64,000 bases of DNA from Trifolium pratense (taxonomy: Eukaryota > Streptophyta > Magnoliopsida > Fabales > Fabaceae). Positions 1 to 12,690 of the stretch are shown here, piece by piece. The translations under genes and the position numbers were made by a program. The notes under the pieces are model-generated. The model was not told the origin of the DNA and ran no database searches. It worked only from the letters and a program-made list of their open reading frames with translations. Location of the stretch: NCBI RefSeq assembly GCF_020283565.1, contig NC_060064.1, forward strand, positions 12,234,337-12,298,336, written 5' to 3'. Within the stretch, counting starts at the first letter, position 1; every line of letters begins with the position of its first letter.

Positions 1-1648
1 CTCTTTGGTTTTGCAGGAGAGGTAATCTAAATGCAAACAATTCCTTCGTGATCTTCCTCTTGTTTGATTTTTAGTTTTTGTTTTGACACTCTTTTTTCCC
101 TGGTTACTTTGGTTTTGATCTTGAAGTTTGCTGTTCTTATTTTAATAATAATCTGCAGCTACTAATTAATGAGTTATTTGTTTTCACAATATTGAGATAT
201 TCTCTCAATCAAGTTTATTTTGGTACACTTCTTGCAATGTGAATTATTTTCGATTCATTTTCTCTAGAGTTTTAAATTCTTTTGTTTTTCAATATTTCAT
301 CTGTATTGTTATTATTTTCTAGTTGATTATTTTGGGTTCTTGCTTCTGATATTTTATTTGGTTGTTGTTGGTTTCAAACTTGGAGTTTGGCGCGCTTATT
401 TTAATGTGATACACTACTATTATAGAGTTCGTTAGGTTTTTAGTCGACTTGTTTGCTAATTCCTCTTTTGCATCAAATATTATTCTTCGTTTGAGCATGT
501 ACATATCGTGTTTTGCTTTTAATATATTTATTTTGCAGCGTGGTTGAGTTCTGATGTGATTTTTCTTTTTAATGTGTTTCAATTTGGACAGCACGCTTCG
601 TTTTTAACATGTAATCTGGTAGTACAGAAGTTTACATGATTCTGTTGAAATTCTGACAGCTTTGTGGGGCTCTCTGTAATTATGACCTTCTGATCAGCAA
701 CTTGGTTTGGAGAATTACTCTACTTTTCTTTATTCTTAATTTATTCTACAACTATTTTTCACTGTAGTTTTGCTGAACATGTATATTCTGGTGTTCACAG
801 TGCAAGTACCTAGAAGTCTCAAGCACACTGCACCTTGTTAATTTTGATGTGCTGCAGTTGGAGATGAGTGCCTCTGCTTTGTACTACTTGTGTCATGTGA
901 AATAAATTGGTCTTTATTTTTAACTTATGTGTTTGTTCCCAAATAATTGGTCTTTGATCATGTACAGGTTGGACATTAAGTTTGTGTTTCTTCTAGTGTT
1001 GAAGTTGGTGCCAATGTTTTTGTGTTTCTTCTAGTGCTGAAGTTGGTGCCGAAGTTATACACGGTGCCATTGGTGCCGAGCGGAGCGTTTTTTCCTATGA
1101 TGCAATGGAATATTTATGAGGTTTTACTCTATTCTATAGATCACTCCACTTTCACTTCTTTATGTATTGCTTTAAGTTTATATTGTTTAATTTCCATGTG
1201 AAGCTTTTGTTTGTTTTTGCAGTTTATTTGATTCATAACTCAGGATTTTTGTTCTGTGCTTTCTCTAGGTCCAGGAGTTACCTTCTGTTTTTATAGCTTT
1301 TCTTGCATGGAGATTATAGCCAAGGTGATTTTTTTATTGGATTGGATTCATTTATGTTGAGTATGGTTCATATTTACCGATAAGTAGACACACCTCGAGT
1401 CTGTCATTACTTACTAAAAGGTTAACTATTAAGTTTAGAGGTGATCATTACTTAATTAAAGGTTAAGTATTAAGTTTAGAGGTGATCATTACTTAATAAA
1501 ATGATCTTAGAGAATATGACATATATCACAGAAAATCAAAACATTTGAAAACAGGAAAATGCAAATAACAAAGAGCACCTAAGATAGAAAGCTAATTAAG
1601 GAAATGCAACCCCATTTCATCAATTAAAACTTAAGGGGAATTTAGACC

Positions 1649-1909
1649 TTAATAATCTGTGACAGGTAACTGTTCATAAGAGCTAGGGGTGATGAAGAAA
1701 ATTTCATAGACAACTGCAGCAATAGCCGAACCAATCAACGGGCCGACACAATAGACCCAATGATTAGTCCATGTCCAGCTAACAACAGCAGGCCCAAAAG
1801 ACACTGCCGGGTTCATGGAAGCACCATCAAAGGCCCCACCTGCCAAGATGTTGGCTCCTACGATGAAACCAATTGCAATTGGAGCAATTGTTCCTAGGCT
1901 ACCATTTTT
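1649..1909 (-). pseudogene. TIP1-type aquaporin 3' fragment, copy 1
   Basis: This is the C-terminal end of a tonoplast intrinsic protein of TIP1 type, a tetrameric vacuolar-membrane water channel. The minus strand reads from a [18 protein letters not shown] stretch through [19 protein letters not shown] (the second NPA loop), a last membrane helix and the TIP1-like tail ending PVTDY, followed by a native-type TAA stop at 1649. The first four to five helices, the first NPA motif and any promoter are absent; homology stops abruptly near 1909 where module sequence resumes. A tryptophan normally seen in the WVYW motif is cysteine (WVYC). Sequence at about 1500-1648 may be its 3' UTR. It is a gene fragment, not a working channel. 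Confidence 0.9.
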
Positions 1910-4610
1910 TGCACTTCCAATTCTCGTTTGATCATTTGCACTTTTTGATATAATTTGTCATTCGATAAATGTGCTTATTGCTTTTAAAATTAAAAAGAAT
2001 ATTAAGATTTTCGTTTATTCATTTTGTAGTCAACTGATTTCTGGATATCTACAACAATTCGCAATTCTTGATCATAATGGATACGAATGATAATGACTAC
2101 AAATTCTTCATTGAGTCGTTCTTTATTATTTTTGTTTTTGAGTTTTAATCGTAAGACACAAATTGAATCGTGAACCTGTTTTTTGCAGTGTGGTTCGTCA
2201 AAATAATGATCTTCTCTCATCATAGCATGGAGCCTCAAATTTTGGTTTGCATATTTATTTTTAAAGCATATATTTTCATGATATTTTATTTCCTCTGGTG
2301 TTGCAGGGATGATAATACTTTTCTTTCTCATGTTTGATCTTCCCGTTTTGTATTCTGATTCTTTTTTTTGGTCTTTTGATTGAGGTTTGATTTGGTTCTG
2401 ACATGTTAATCTAAAAACGACGTTTTCTGTAGTGCATTATGTTTTGAAACAATAACATTTGATGAGTATCAAGACTCAGGTTTATTTTGGTACCTCTACT
2501 TTGAATGCGAATTATTTTCGTTTCTTTTTTTAATCTGGCCGATTCTTGTTGTCTACTCTTCTGGATTTGCTCCTCTATGATTTACCATTACTACTTATTG
2601 TTTCTTATCAATGTTGAAAACTATACATGATTTAAGATTTTTTGTTTTCGTGTTTTGGGAGAGCTTGGTGGGCCTATCTTTGTTATGCTGATTTGTGACT
2701 TAGTTTGAAGAACTATGATACTATTCTTTCTTCTTGGTTCTTTTTCTACAATCTGTTTGTTACAGCCTAATTTTAATTTTCTTGTGGTGTTAACAGAGTA
2801 AGATTTACACGGGTTTGGTATACCACAAAAGTTTCCTACTTTTTCAAACACTGAACCTTTTAATCACCATAATGTTCAGTTGGTTGTGTTACATATCATT
2901 ATAGTTGTTTCAGCATCCACACTTAATTTTGTGAGGTTATCATATTCTTCCAGCGTTGAAGTTTTTGAGAGTTTCTGTAACGTTTTACTCCGTGGTTTAA
3001 AATACAAAATTCTGGAGTAACTCTTCCCTTCCCAAGGTAAGGATTTTTGACAACTTGGTTAGGTGGTGTTTGTTATGATGACCTGTTTCATTGGCCCACA
3101 AACTCCTCTGGTATTGCAGTAGGCTTAGTAGGCTTAAATTGTGACGTTTCATATTGAGCACGCCATGATATTAAATTGATAGTGAGGATATGATGTTGAT
3201 CTATAGTAAATTCTTTTTGTTTCCATCTTTAGCGATTCTGAGGGCATAAAGTTCATGATTTGTTATTTATTCTTAGGTGTTGCAGGAGAGGATATGGTTT
3301 TGATTTAAGTCTTGATATGCTTTTCTTAGAATCAAACTTCTCTTGACACTTCTTTTACTCATCAAGATTTTGTTTTGTATAATTTTTTGATATAATTCTT
3401 TGTTTGGTAATCGAGAGACGCGTTTATCCATTTTGCAGCTGGCTAAGAGCTTTCGATGTCTAGAATGCGTTCATAAAATGGACAAGAGCACATAGCCAAT
3501 AGTTTTAATTTGGTGATCTCTAGTAATTTTTTTTTTGTTTCAATGTTGAAATTTATGCTCTCAGAATCGATAACAAAAAGAATTTCATGATTTGTTATTT
3601 ATTCTTTTTGCTCATAATCATGATTTGTTATTTATTCTTAGGTGTTGGAGGAGAGGATATGATTTTGATTTACGTCTGGATATGCTCTCAGAATTTCACA
3701 CAATCAAACTTCTCTTGACTCTTCTTTTACTCATCAATATTTTGTTTTGGATAATTTTTTGATATAATTCTTTGTTTGATAATCGAGAGATGTGTTTATC
3801 CATTTTGCAGTGGACTATGAAGTTTTGATGGAATGCCTTGATAAAATGGACAAGAACATGGAACGTAAAGTTTTAATTTGGTGATCTCTAGTAAATTCTT
3901 TTTGTTTCCATATAGTTTTTTTGATATAACTTGTCAAACTATTGGAAATAAAAGAATATCAAAATATCCGTTTATCCATTTTGCAGTGAGCTAATTTCTG
4001 GATATCTCGAACAATTTTGGATTATAATGAATAAGAACGATAATAGTTACAGATGCATAATCAAATTTCCTCGATCATTTGTTCTTTAATATTTTTATTT
4101 TTGGGCTTTGATTACCATGCACTCAAATTGAATCGTGAACCTGTTGTTCTGCAGCATGGTTTGTCAAAATCAAAAAAATTTTGAACTTTGATCAAGGCTA
4201 GAGATCTCAATTTTTGATTACTCTTTTAAAATATTTTAGTTTTCAATAACTCCATCGCTTTCGAATTCATATTTTCTTGATATTCTATTTCCTTTGATGT
4301 TGCAGGAAGGTAATTTGTGAACGCTGATTCCTTCTGGTTCTGGTTCTATCTTTCTTTTGTTTGATCTTCATGTTTTTTTTATTCTTATTCTTTTCTGGTC
4401 TTTTGATTTGGTTCTGGCTTAGACCGTCATGCATGTGAATTAAAATATGACACGCTGTTTTCTGCAGCCTCAGGTTTATTTGCTACCATGTACTTGGGTT
4501 GTGAACTATTTTTATTTTCATTTCTATTCTGATTGTCTAGTCGATTTACTTCTTTGTTCTATGCTTGACTTTTTTATCTGAATTCTGACAGTGCAAAAGT
4601 TTACATGATT

Positions 4611-4680
4611 CTTGGTGGTCTTCTCTTTGTAATGTTGATCTGTGACTTGGTGGTCTTCTCTTTGTAATGTTGATCTGCGA
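4611..4680. repeat. 35-bp direct tandem duplication
   Basis: Two adjacent 35-bp copies start CTTGGTGGTC and end GATCTGTGA or GATCTGCGA. The same pair sits at 14268-14337 and 25023-25092, so it predates the long-segment duplications. In copy 2 both halves end GTGA, whereas copies 1 and 3 have GCGA in the second half. Confidence 0.9.
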
Positions 4681-6324
4681 CTTGGTTTGAAGAATTATGC
4701 AACTATTCTTTCTTTCTTCTTGTTTAAGCATCTTTCATAGTGTATATTTTCTTACAATTGCTTTAATACTATTTTTTTCAAGTTTATTTCATTCTTGAGA
4801 ATCTGTGTATATTTGTCAATATTTGTCAATATTTATTTCATCAGATACTAACTCATATTTAGCCTATACACTTTGTTAACTTTTCCTCTCTGCTGGGATT
4901 AATTTGGCTATGCAAATTTAGATTTAACATCTCAGCTGGGATTATTCTTTCAAATTTGGGCGAGATTATCAGATAATGGCGATTCATCATTGGGATGTAA
5001 TTGGTCCTTTTTATTACATGGTATATGAATTTGTGTTTCTTCCAGTGTTGAAGTTTTTATTTGTTTTTGTATCCAGAACTTGAGTACTCTGACAAAGATT
5101 AGAAGATTTTGGAATGACACTTTGGTCTTTCCCAATATGAGGAAATTTGGACAGCTTGGATACATAAACTTGATTCTGATGATTTGTTTGTTAGGGTCAG
5201 ATGACATAATTTTGTCGGGGGAGGTTTTCTAAATCTTCTTTACTTTTTTTTGTGATTATTGATTTATGATGATGACGATACACCTAAAATGATACCCTCT
5301 TCATTACAATGGCCAAAGAACTCCTCTGTATTAGGTGGAAGCCAAAATACATTTCAGTCTTTTTTTGATACTCAACTTACTTTTATTAGTTCCTGAGTTT
5401 TCTTTGTGGGTGTTACAGGGGAGAGAGCCTATAAATATGTGCTTTACTGTGGAACCCATGGCAGACAGAGAGGCTCACTGTTTTTTTTACTTGGTTACTT
5501 TGGTCTCCTGATGTTGAGGTTTGATTTGGTTCATATTTTAATGACCCCTGCGCCTACTATGAATTTTTTGGGTTTTAATTGATTGCTCTTCCAATTCTCG
5601 TTTGATTATGCGTGTACTCTTTTTGATATAATTTGTCATTCAATAAATTTGCTATCGTTGTTAAAAATAAAAAGAATATTGAGATATTCGTTGACCCATT
5701 TTTGCAGTGAGCTTATTTCTGTTTTTTGGATATTTGAAACAATTTACAATTCTTGATGATAATGAATAAGAATGATAATGGCTACAGATACATAGGTCAA
5801 ATTTTTTGATGAGTCGTTCTTTATTAGTTTTTATATTTGGACTTTGAATGTACGACACAAATTTAATTTTGTGTACCTGTTCTTATGTTGTGTGGTTTTG
5901 TCCAAATAGTGATGTTCTTTCATCATACAATGGAGCTTCAAGTTTTGGTTTGCATATTTCATTTTAAAGCGTATTTTCTTAATATTTCATCTGGTGTTAT
6001 AATTTTCTTTCTCTTGTTTGATCTTCCGATTTTGTATTCTGGTTTTTTCTTCTGGTCTTTTGATTGAGGTTTCATTTGGTTCTGGCTTTGATATATGTTA
6101 ATTGAAAAATGACGGTGTTTTCTGTAGTGCAGTGTGTTTTGAAACAATAAAAAAACGATGTTGTTTTCTGGCTTTGATAAATTTGAGTTGTTTTCTCAGG
6201 TTTATTTTGGAACCTCTACTTGTAATGCGAATTACTTTCATTTCATTTCATTTTTTATCAGTCGATTCTTATTGTCTAGTCTTCTGGATTTTCTCCTTTA
6301 TGATTTATTAATACTAATTTTTTC

Positions 6325-7164
6325 TTATGAATGTTCACGTACTTCCTGTTCAGCCTATAATGTGTGGCTTGCAAGGGATCCAGTGGCAGGAAGAGGTTCA
6401 CATACTTCCTTCCCAGCCTTGGGATAAAACAATTGATTTACTTACATGTGTGTATTTGTTTTAGGATAGTGTTGAAAGCGAAAATTGGGATAAAACAATT
6501 GAATTACTTACATGTGTGGCTTGCAAATTGGTTGGAAATTTGGTCAACTCTTCTAAGAATCTTTATATTTCAGTCTTTTTTTGATACTCAGCATATATTT
6601 TTTTCAGTTCCTGATTTTTCTTTGTGGGTGTTACAGGGGAGAGAGCCTATAAATATGTGCTTTACTGTGGAACCCATGGCAAACAGAGGCTCAATGTTTT
6701 TATTTTTACTTGGTTACTCTGGTCTCCTGATGTTGAGGTTTGATTTGGTTCATATTTTAATGTTCTTCGATCGTGTACAAGCTGGTGTTGAAGTTTTTGA
6801 AATTTTTACTTGGTTACACTGGAGTGTTGAAGTTTTTATTCGTTTTTGTAACCAGAACCCGAGTACTCTAACAAAGATTAGAAGATTTTCGAATGACTCT
6901 TTTATCTTTCCCAAGATGAGGAATTTTGGACAACTTGGTTATATAAACCTGATTCTGACTATTTGTTTGTTAGCGATAACTTAACTTTGCCCGGGGAGGT
7001 TTCTAAATCTTCTTTACTGTTTTGTTGTTTTTATTATGATTAGTGATTTATGATGATGATACACCTAATAAGATACCCTCTTCATTACAGTGGCCAAAGG
7101 ACTCCTCATTAGGTGGAAGCCAAAATTGTATTATTTAATATGGCTACATGATCTTGCAAATTGG
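6325..7164. repeat. 1,776-bp-period repeat, near-identical part, unit a of copy 1
   Basis: This 840-bp block recurs at 8101-8940 with an offset of exactly 1,776 and only a handful of base changes. The flanking part of each period (about 5345-6324 against 7165-8100) is clearly more diverged, so the 840-bp part has been homogenised or duplicated more recently. The corresponding blocks in copy 3 are 26737-27576 and about 28511-29352. Confidence 0.85.
6364..6984 (+). other. Recurrent 206-codon open frame (probably non-coding)
   Basis: An uninterrupted ATG-to-stop frame of 206 codons occurs four times in near-identical form (6364, 8140, 26776, 28552). The product is rich in F, I and L, has several hydrophobic stretches and a C-terminal MRNFGQLGYI string, and matches no family I recognise. 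Differences among copies that I could see are about half amino-acid-changing (for example S/F, D/E, S/L, C/W) and half silent, which fits neutral drift rather than selection. Intron-like TTACAG and TTTCAG strings lie inside the frame. I regard it as a fortuitous frame in a recently amplified repeat; a transcript with protein support would change this. Confidence 0.45.
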
Positions 7165-8940
7165 ATGGAATTTTGGTCAACTTTTCTAAGAATCTTTACA
7201 TTTCAGTCTTTTTTTTTATACTCAACATATACTTTTGTTAGTTCCTGAGTTTTCTTTATGGGTGTTGCAGGGGAGAGAGCCTATAAATATGTGGTTCACA
7301 ATGGAACCCATGGCATGGCAGACAGAGGCTCACTGATGTTGAGGTTTGATTTGGTTCATATTTTAATGTTTTGTGCCTACTATGGATTGTTTGGGTTTTA
7401 ATTAATAGCTGATCTTCTAGTTCTCATTTGATTATATGGGTACTCTTTATGATATAATTTGTCATTCAATAAATTTGCTATCGCTGTTAAAAATAAAAAG
7501 AATATTGAGATATTCGTTGATCCAGTTTTGCAATGAGCTTATTTCTGATTTTTCGATATCTGGAACAATTTGCAATTCTTGATGATAATATTAGAATGAT
7601 AATGGCTACATACATAGATCAAATTTCTTTGATGAGTCATTCTCTATTATTTTATTTTTGAGATTGGAATGTAAGACACAAATTGAATTGTGTACTTGTT
7701 CTTATGCAGTGTGGTTTTGTCAAAATAATGATGTTCTTTCATTATAGCATGGAGCCTCAAGTTTTGGTTGCATATTTCATTTTGAAGCATGTTTTCTTGA
7801 TATTATTTCATCTGGTGTTATAATTTTCTTTCACTTGTTTGATCTTCTGACTTTGTATTCTGGTTCTTTTTTTTTTCTGGTTTTTTGATTGTGAGGTTTG
7901 ATACATGTTAATTGAAAAACGACATTGTTTTCTATAGTGCGGTGTGTTTTGAAACAATAACATTTGAGTAGTATCAAGCCTCAGGTTTATTTTGGAACCT
8001 CTACTTGGAATGCAAATTATTTTCATTTCATTTATTATTTGCCGATTCTTATTGTTCTGGATTTGTTTCTTTATGATTTACTATTAATACTTATTTTTTC
8101 TTATGAATGTTCACGTACTTCCCGTTCAGCCTATAATGTGTGGCTTGCAAGGGATCCAGTGGCAGGAAGAGGTTCACATACTTCCTTCCCAGCCTTGGGA
8201 TAAAACAATTGATTTACTTACATGTGTGTATTTGTTTTAGGATAGTGTTGAAAGCGAAAATTGGGATAAAACAATTGAATTACTTACATGTGTGGCTTGC
8301 AAATTGGTTGGAAATTTGGTCAACTCTTCTAAGAATCTTTATATTTCAGTCTTTTTTTGATACTCAGCATATATTTTTTTCAGTTCCTGAGTTTTCTTTG
8401 TGGGTGTTACAGGGGAGAGAGCCTATAAATATGTGTTTTACTGTGGAACCCATGGCAAACAGAGGCTCAATGTTTTTATTTTTACTTGGTTACTTTGGTC
8501 TCCTGATGTTGAGGTTTGATTTGGTTCATATTTTAATGTTCTTCGATCGTGTACAAGCTGGTGTTGAAGTTTTTGAAATTTTTACTTGGTTACATTGGAG
8601 TGTTGAAGTTTTTATTCGTTTTTGTAACCAGAACCCGAGTACTCTAACAAAGATTAGAAGATTTTCGAATGACTCTTTTATCTTTCCCAAGATGAGGAAT
8701 TTTGGACAACTTGGTTACATAAACCTGATTCTGACTATTTGTTTGTTAGCGATAACTTAACTTTGCCCGGGGAGGTTTCTAAATCTTCTTTACTGTTTTG
8801 TTGTTTTTATTATGATTAGTGATTTATGATGATGATACACCTAATAAGATACCCTCTTCATTACAGTGGCCAAAGGACTCCTCATTAGGTGGAAGCCAAA
8901 ATTGTATTATTTAATATGGCTACATGATCTTGCAAATTGG
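7165..8940. repeat. 1,776-bp repeat, unit b of copy 1
   Basis: This is the second unit of the 1,776-bp direct repeat. It ends at a sharp junction at 8938-8940 where the sequence jumps to the start of long segment copy 2. Its left part matches 27577-28512 and 29353-30318 more closely than unit a of its own copy. It includes a second copy of the 206-codon frame at 8140-8760. Confidence 0.8.
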
Positions 8941-10935
8941 TGTCTTTTGATGCATGTCTACTTTTCAGTCAGTTGAAGTTTTGGATATCTTTTGATACAA
9001 TTGGATAAGAAAGGAGAGTACAGATAATTCAAATTTCTTCAATGAAATTCTATTTACTATTTTTAATCCAGATATTTCAAATTTCTTCATTGAGTTGCTA
9101 TATACTATTTTTATTTTCAGACTTTGTCATAAGACATACTAATTGAATTGTGAACTACTTTTCTGCAGCGTGGTTTGTCATAGAGCTTTCAGTTTTTATT
9201 TGGTGATATCTAGTAAATTCCTTTAGTTTCAGTATTTGTTCATCAATTTTGAGAGCATATATTTATTGATTTGTTATTTTTCTCATTTTTCTCTTTGGTT
9301 TTGCAGGAGAGGTAATCTAAATGCAAACAATTCCTTCGTGATCTTCCTCTTGTTTGATTTTTAGTTTTTGTTTTGACACTCTTTTTTCCCTGGTTACTTT
9401 GGTTTTGATCTTGAAGTTTGCTGTTCTTATTTTAATAATCTGCAGCTACTAATTAATGAGTTATTTGTTTTCACAATATTGAGATATTCTCTCAATCAAG
9501 TTTATTTTGGTACACTTCTTGCAATGTGAATTATTTTCGATTCATTTTCTCTAGAGTTTTAAATTCTTTTGTTTTTCAATATTTCATCTGTATTGTTATT
9601 ATTTTCTAGTTGATTATTTTGGGTTCTTGCTTCTGATATTTTATTTGGTTGTTGTTGGTTTCAAACTTGGAGTTTGGCGCGCTTATTTTAATGTGATACA
9701 CTACTATTATAGAGTTCGTTAGGTTTTTAGTCGACTTGTTTGCTAATTCCTCTTTTGCATCAAATATTATTCTTCGTTTGAGCATGTACATATCGTGTTT
9801 TGCTTTTAATATATTTATTTTGCAGCGTGGTTGAGTTCTGATGTGATTTTTCTTTTTAATGTGTTTCAATTTGGACAGCACGCTTCGTTTTTAACATGTA
9901 ATCTGGTAGTACAGAAGTTTACATGATTCTGTTGAAATTCTGACAGCTTTGTGGGGCTCTCTGTAATTATGACCTTCTGATCAGCAACTTGGTTTGGAGA
10001 ATTACTCTACTTTTCTTTATTCTTAATTTATTCTACAACTATTTTTCACTGTAGTTTTGCTGAACATGTATATTCTGGTGTTCACAGTGCAAGTACCTAG
10101 AAGTCTCAAGCACACTGCACCTTGTTAATTTTGATGTGCTGCAGTTGGAGATGAGTGCCTCTGCTTTGTACTACTTGTGTCATGTGAAATAAATTGGTCT
10201 TTATTTTTAACTTATGTGTTTGTTCCCAAATAATTGGTCTTTGATCATGTACAGGTTGGACATTAAGTTTGTGTTTCTTCTAGTGTTGAAGTTGGTGCCA
10301 ATGTTTTTGTGTTTCTTCTAGTGCTGAAGTTGGTGCCGAAGTTATACACGGTGCCATTGGTGCCGAGCGGAGCGTTTTTTCCTATGATGCAATGGAATAT
10401 TTATGAGGTTTTACTCTATTCTATAGATCACTCCACTTTCACTTCTTTATGTATTGCTTTAAGTTTATATTGTTTAATTTCCATGTGAAGCTTTTGTTTG
10501 TTTTTGCAGTTTATTTGATTCATAACTCATGATTTTTGTTCTGTGCTTTCTCTAGGTCCAAGAGTTACCTTCTGTTTTTATAGCTTTTCTTGCATGGAGA
10601 TTATAGCCAAGGTGATTTTTTTATTGGATTGGATTCATTTATGTTGAGTATGGTTCATATTTACCGATAAGTAGACACACCTCGAGTCTGTCATTACTTA
10701 CTAAAAGGTTAACTATTAAGTTTAGAGGTGATCATTACTTAATTAAAGGTTAAGTATTAAGTTTAGAGGTGATCATTACTTAATAAAATGATCTTAGAGA
10801 ATATGACATATATCACAGAAAATCAAAACATTTGAAAACAGGAAAATGCAAATAACAAAGAGCACCTAAGATAGAAAGCTAATTAAGGAAATGCAACCCC
10901 ATTTCATCAATTAAAACTTAAGGGGAATTTAGACC

Positions 10936-11196
10936 TTAATAATCTGTGACAGGTAACTGTTCATAAGAGCTAGGGGTGATGAAGAAAATTTCATAGACAA
11001 CTGCAGCAATAGCCGAACCAATCAACGGGCCGACACAATAGACCCAATGATTAGTCCATGTCCAGCTAACAACAGCAGGCCCAAAAGACACTGCCGGGTT
11101 CATGGAAGCACCATCAAAGGCCCCACCTGCCAAGATGTTGGCTCCTACGATGAAACCAATTGCAATTGGAGCAATTGTTCCTAGGCTACCATTTTT
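10936..11196 (-). pseudogene. TIP1-type aquaporin 3' fragment, copy 2
   Basis: The decoded 65-residue tail is identical to that at 1649-1846, including the second NPA motif, the WVYC substitution and the native-type stop, with the same upstream breakpoint near the KNGSLG stretch. It is the same captured fragment duplicated with its surrounding segment, not an independent gene. No N-terminal half or promoter lies nearby on the minus strand. Confidence 0.9.
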
Positions 11197-12690
11197 TGCA
11201 CTTCCAATTCTCGTTTGATCATTTGCACTTTTTGATATAATTTGTCATTCGATAAATGTGCTTATTGCTTTTAAAATTAAAAAGAATATTAAGATATTCG
11301 TTTATTCATTTTGTAGTCAACTGATTTCTGGATATCTACAACAATTCGCAATTCTTGATCATAATGGATACGAATGATAATGACTACAAATTCTTCATTG
11401 AGTCGTTCTTTATTATTTTTGTTTTTGAGTTTTAATCGTAAGACACAAATTGAATCGTGAACCTGTTTTTTGCAGTGTGGTTCGTCAAAATAATGATCTT
11501 CTCTCATCATAGCATGGAGCCTCAAATTTTGGTTTGCATATTTATTTTTAAAGCATATATTTTCATGATATTTTATTTCCTCTGGTGTTGCAGGGATGAT
11601 AATACTTTTCTTTCTCATGTTTGATCTTCCCGTTTTGTATTCTGATTCTTTTTTTTGGTCTTTTGATTGAGGTTTGATTTGGTTCTGACATGTTAATCTA
11701 AAAACGACGTTTTCTGTAGTGCATTATGTTTTGAAACAATAACATTTGATGAGTATCAAGACTCAGGTTTATTTTGGTACCTCTACTTTGAATGCGAATT
11801 ATTTTCGTTTCTTTTTTTTATCTGGCCGATTCTTGTTGTCTACTCTTCTGGATTTGCTCCTCTATGATTTACCATTACTACTTATTGTTTCTTATCAATG
11901 TTGAAAACTATACATGATTTAAGATTTTTTGTTTTCGTGTTTTGGGAGAGCTTGGTGGGCCTATCTTTGTTATGCTGATTTGTGACTTAGTTTGAAGAAC
12001 TATGATACTATTCTTTCTTCTTGGTTCTTTTTCTACAATCTGTTTGTTACAGCCTAATTTTAATTTTCTTGTGGTGTTAACAGAGTAAGATTTACACGGG
12101 TTTGGTATACCACAAAAGTTTCCTACTTTTTCAAACACTGAACCTTTTAATCACCATAATGTTCAGTTGGTTGTGTTACATTTCATTATAGTTGTTTCAG
12201 CATCCACACTTAATTTTGTGAGGTTATCATATTCTTCCAGCGTTGAAGTTTTTGTGAGTTTCTGTAACGTCTTACTCCGTGGTTTAAAATACAAAATTCT
12301 GGAGTAACTCTTCCCTTCCCAAGGTAAGGATTTTTGACAACTTGGTTAGGTGGTGTTTGTTATGATGACCTGTTTCATTGGCCCACAAACTCCTCTGGTA
12401 TTGCAGTAGGCTTAGTAGGCTTAAATTGTGACGTTTCATATTGAGCACGCCATGATATTAAATTGATAGTGAGGATATGATGTTGATCTATAGTAAATTC
12501 TTTTTGTTTCCATCTTTAGCGATTCTGAGGGCATAAAGTTCATGATTTGTTATTTATTCTTAGGTGTTGCAGGAGAGGATATGGTTTTGATTTAAGTCTT
12601 GATATGCTTTTCTTAGAATCAAACTTCTCTTGACACTTCTTTTACTCATCAAGATTTTGTTTTGTATAATTTTTTGATATAATTCTTTGT

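Larger units (their letters stand above)
1..8940. repeat. Long tandem segment, copy 1 (left end outside window)
   Basis: The segment is near-identical to 9291-14750 (copy 2) and to 20420-29352 (copy 3), with constant offsets of about 9,287 and 20,412 and only scattered single-base and few-base differences. It begins inside the unit: the bases that open copies 2 and 3 (8941-9290 and 20067-20419) must lie left of the window. It contains an antisense TIP1 fragment, a 35-bp tandem pair at 4611-4680, and a 1,776-bp repeat pair in its right third. No intact host gene is seen; open frames here are short, low-complexity products of T-rich DNA. The near-identity implies recent duplication or gene conversion, unless the assembly has collapsed or expanded the array. 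Confidence 0.9.

Noticed and set aside
319..594. 91-codon minus-strand frame repeated three times
   Set aside because: Low-complexity product of T-rich DNA; copy 3 differs by an in-frame 3-bp deletion in a TTG run, with no sign of selection.
1649..1846. Functional aquaporin gene
   Set aside because: Only the last quarter of the protein is present, with no first NPA motif, no upstream exons and a WVYW-to-WVYC change.
2002..2331. 109-codon minus-strand frame repeated in all three long copies
   Set aside because: It is K/N/I-rich with no recognisable family and arises from the complement of T-rich modules containing TTGCAG joints; its recurrence is explained by segment duplication.
5420..5450. 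CCTATAAATATG as a TATA box
   Set aside because: It occurs in many modules (also 6645, 8420, 27060) without a gene or start context; AT-rich DNA makes it unremarkable.
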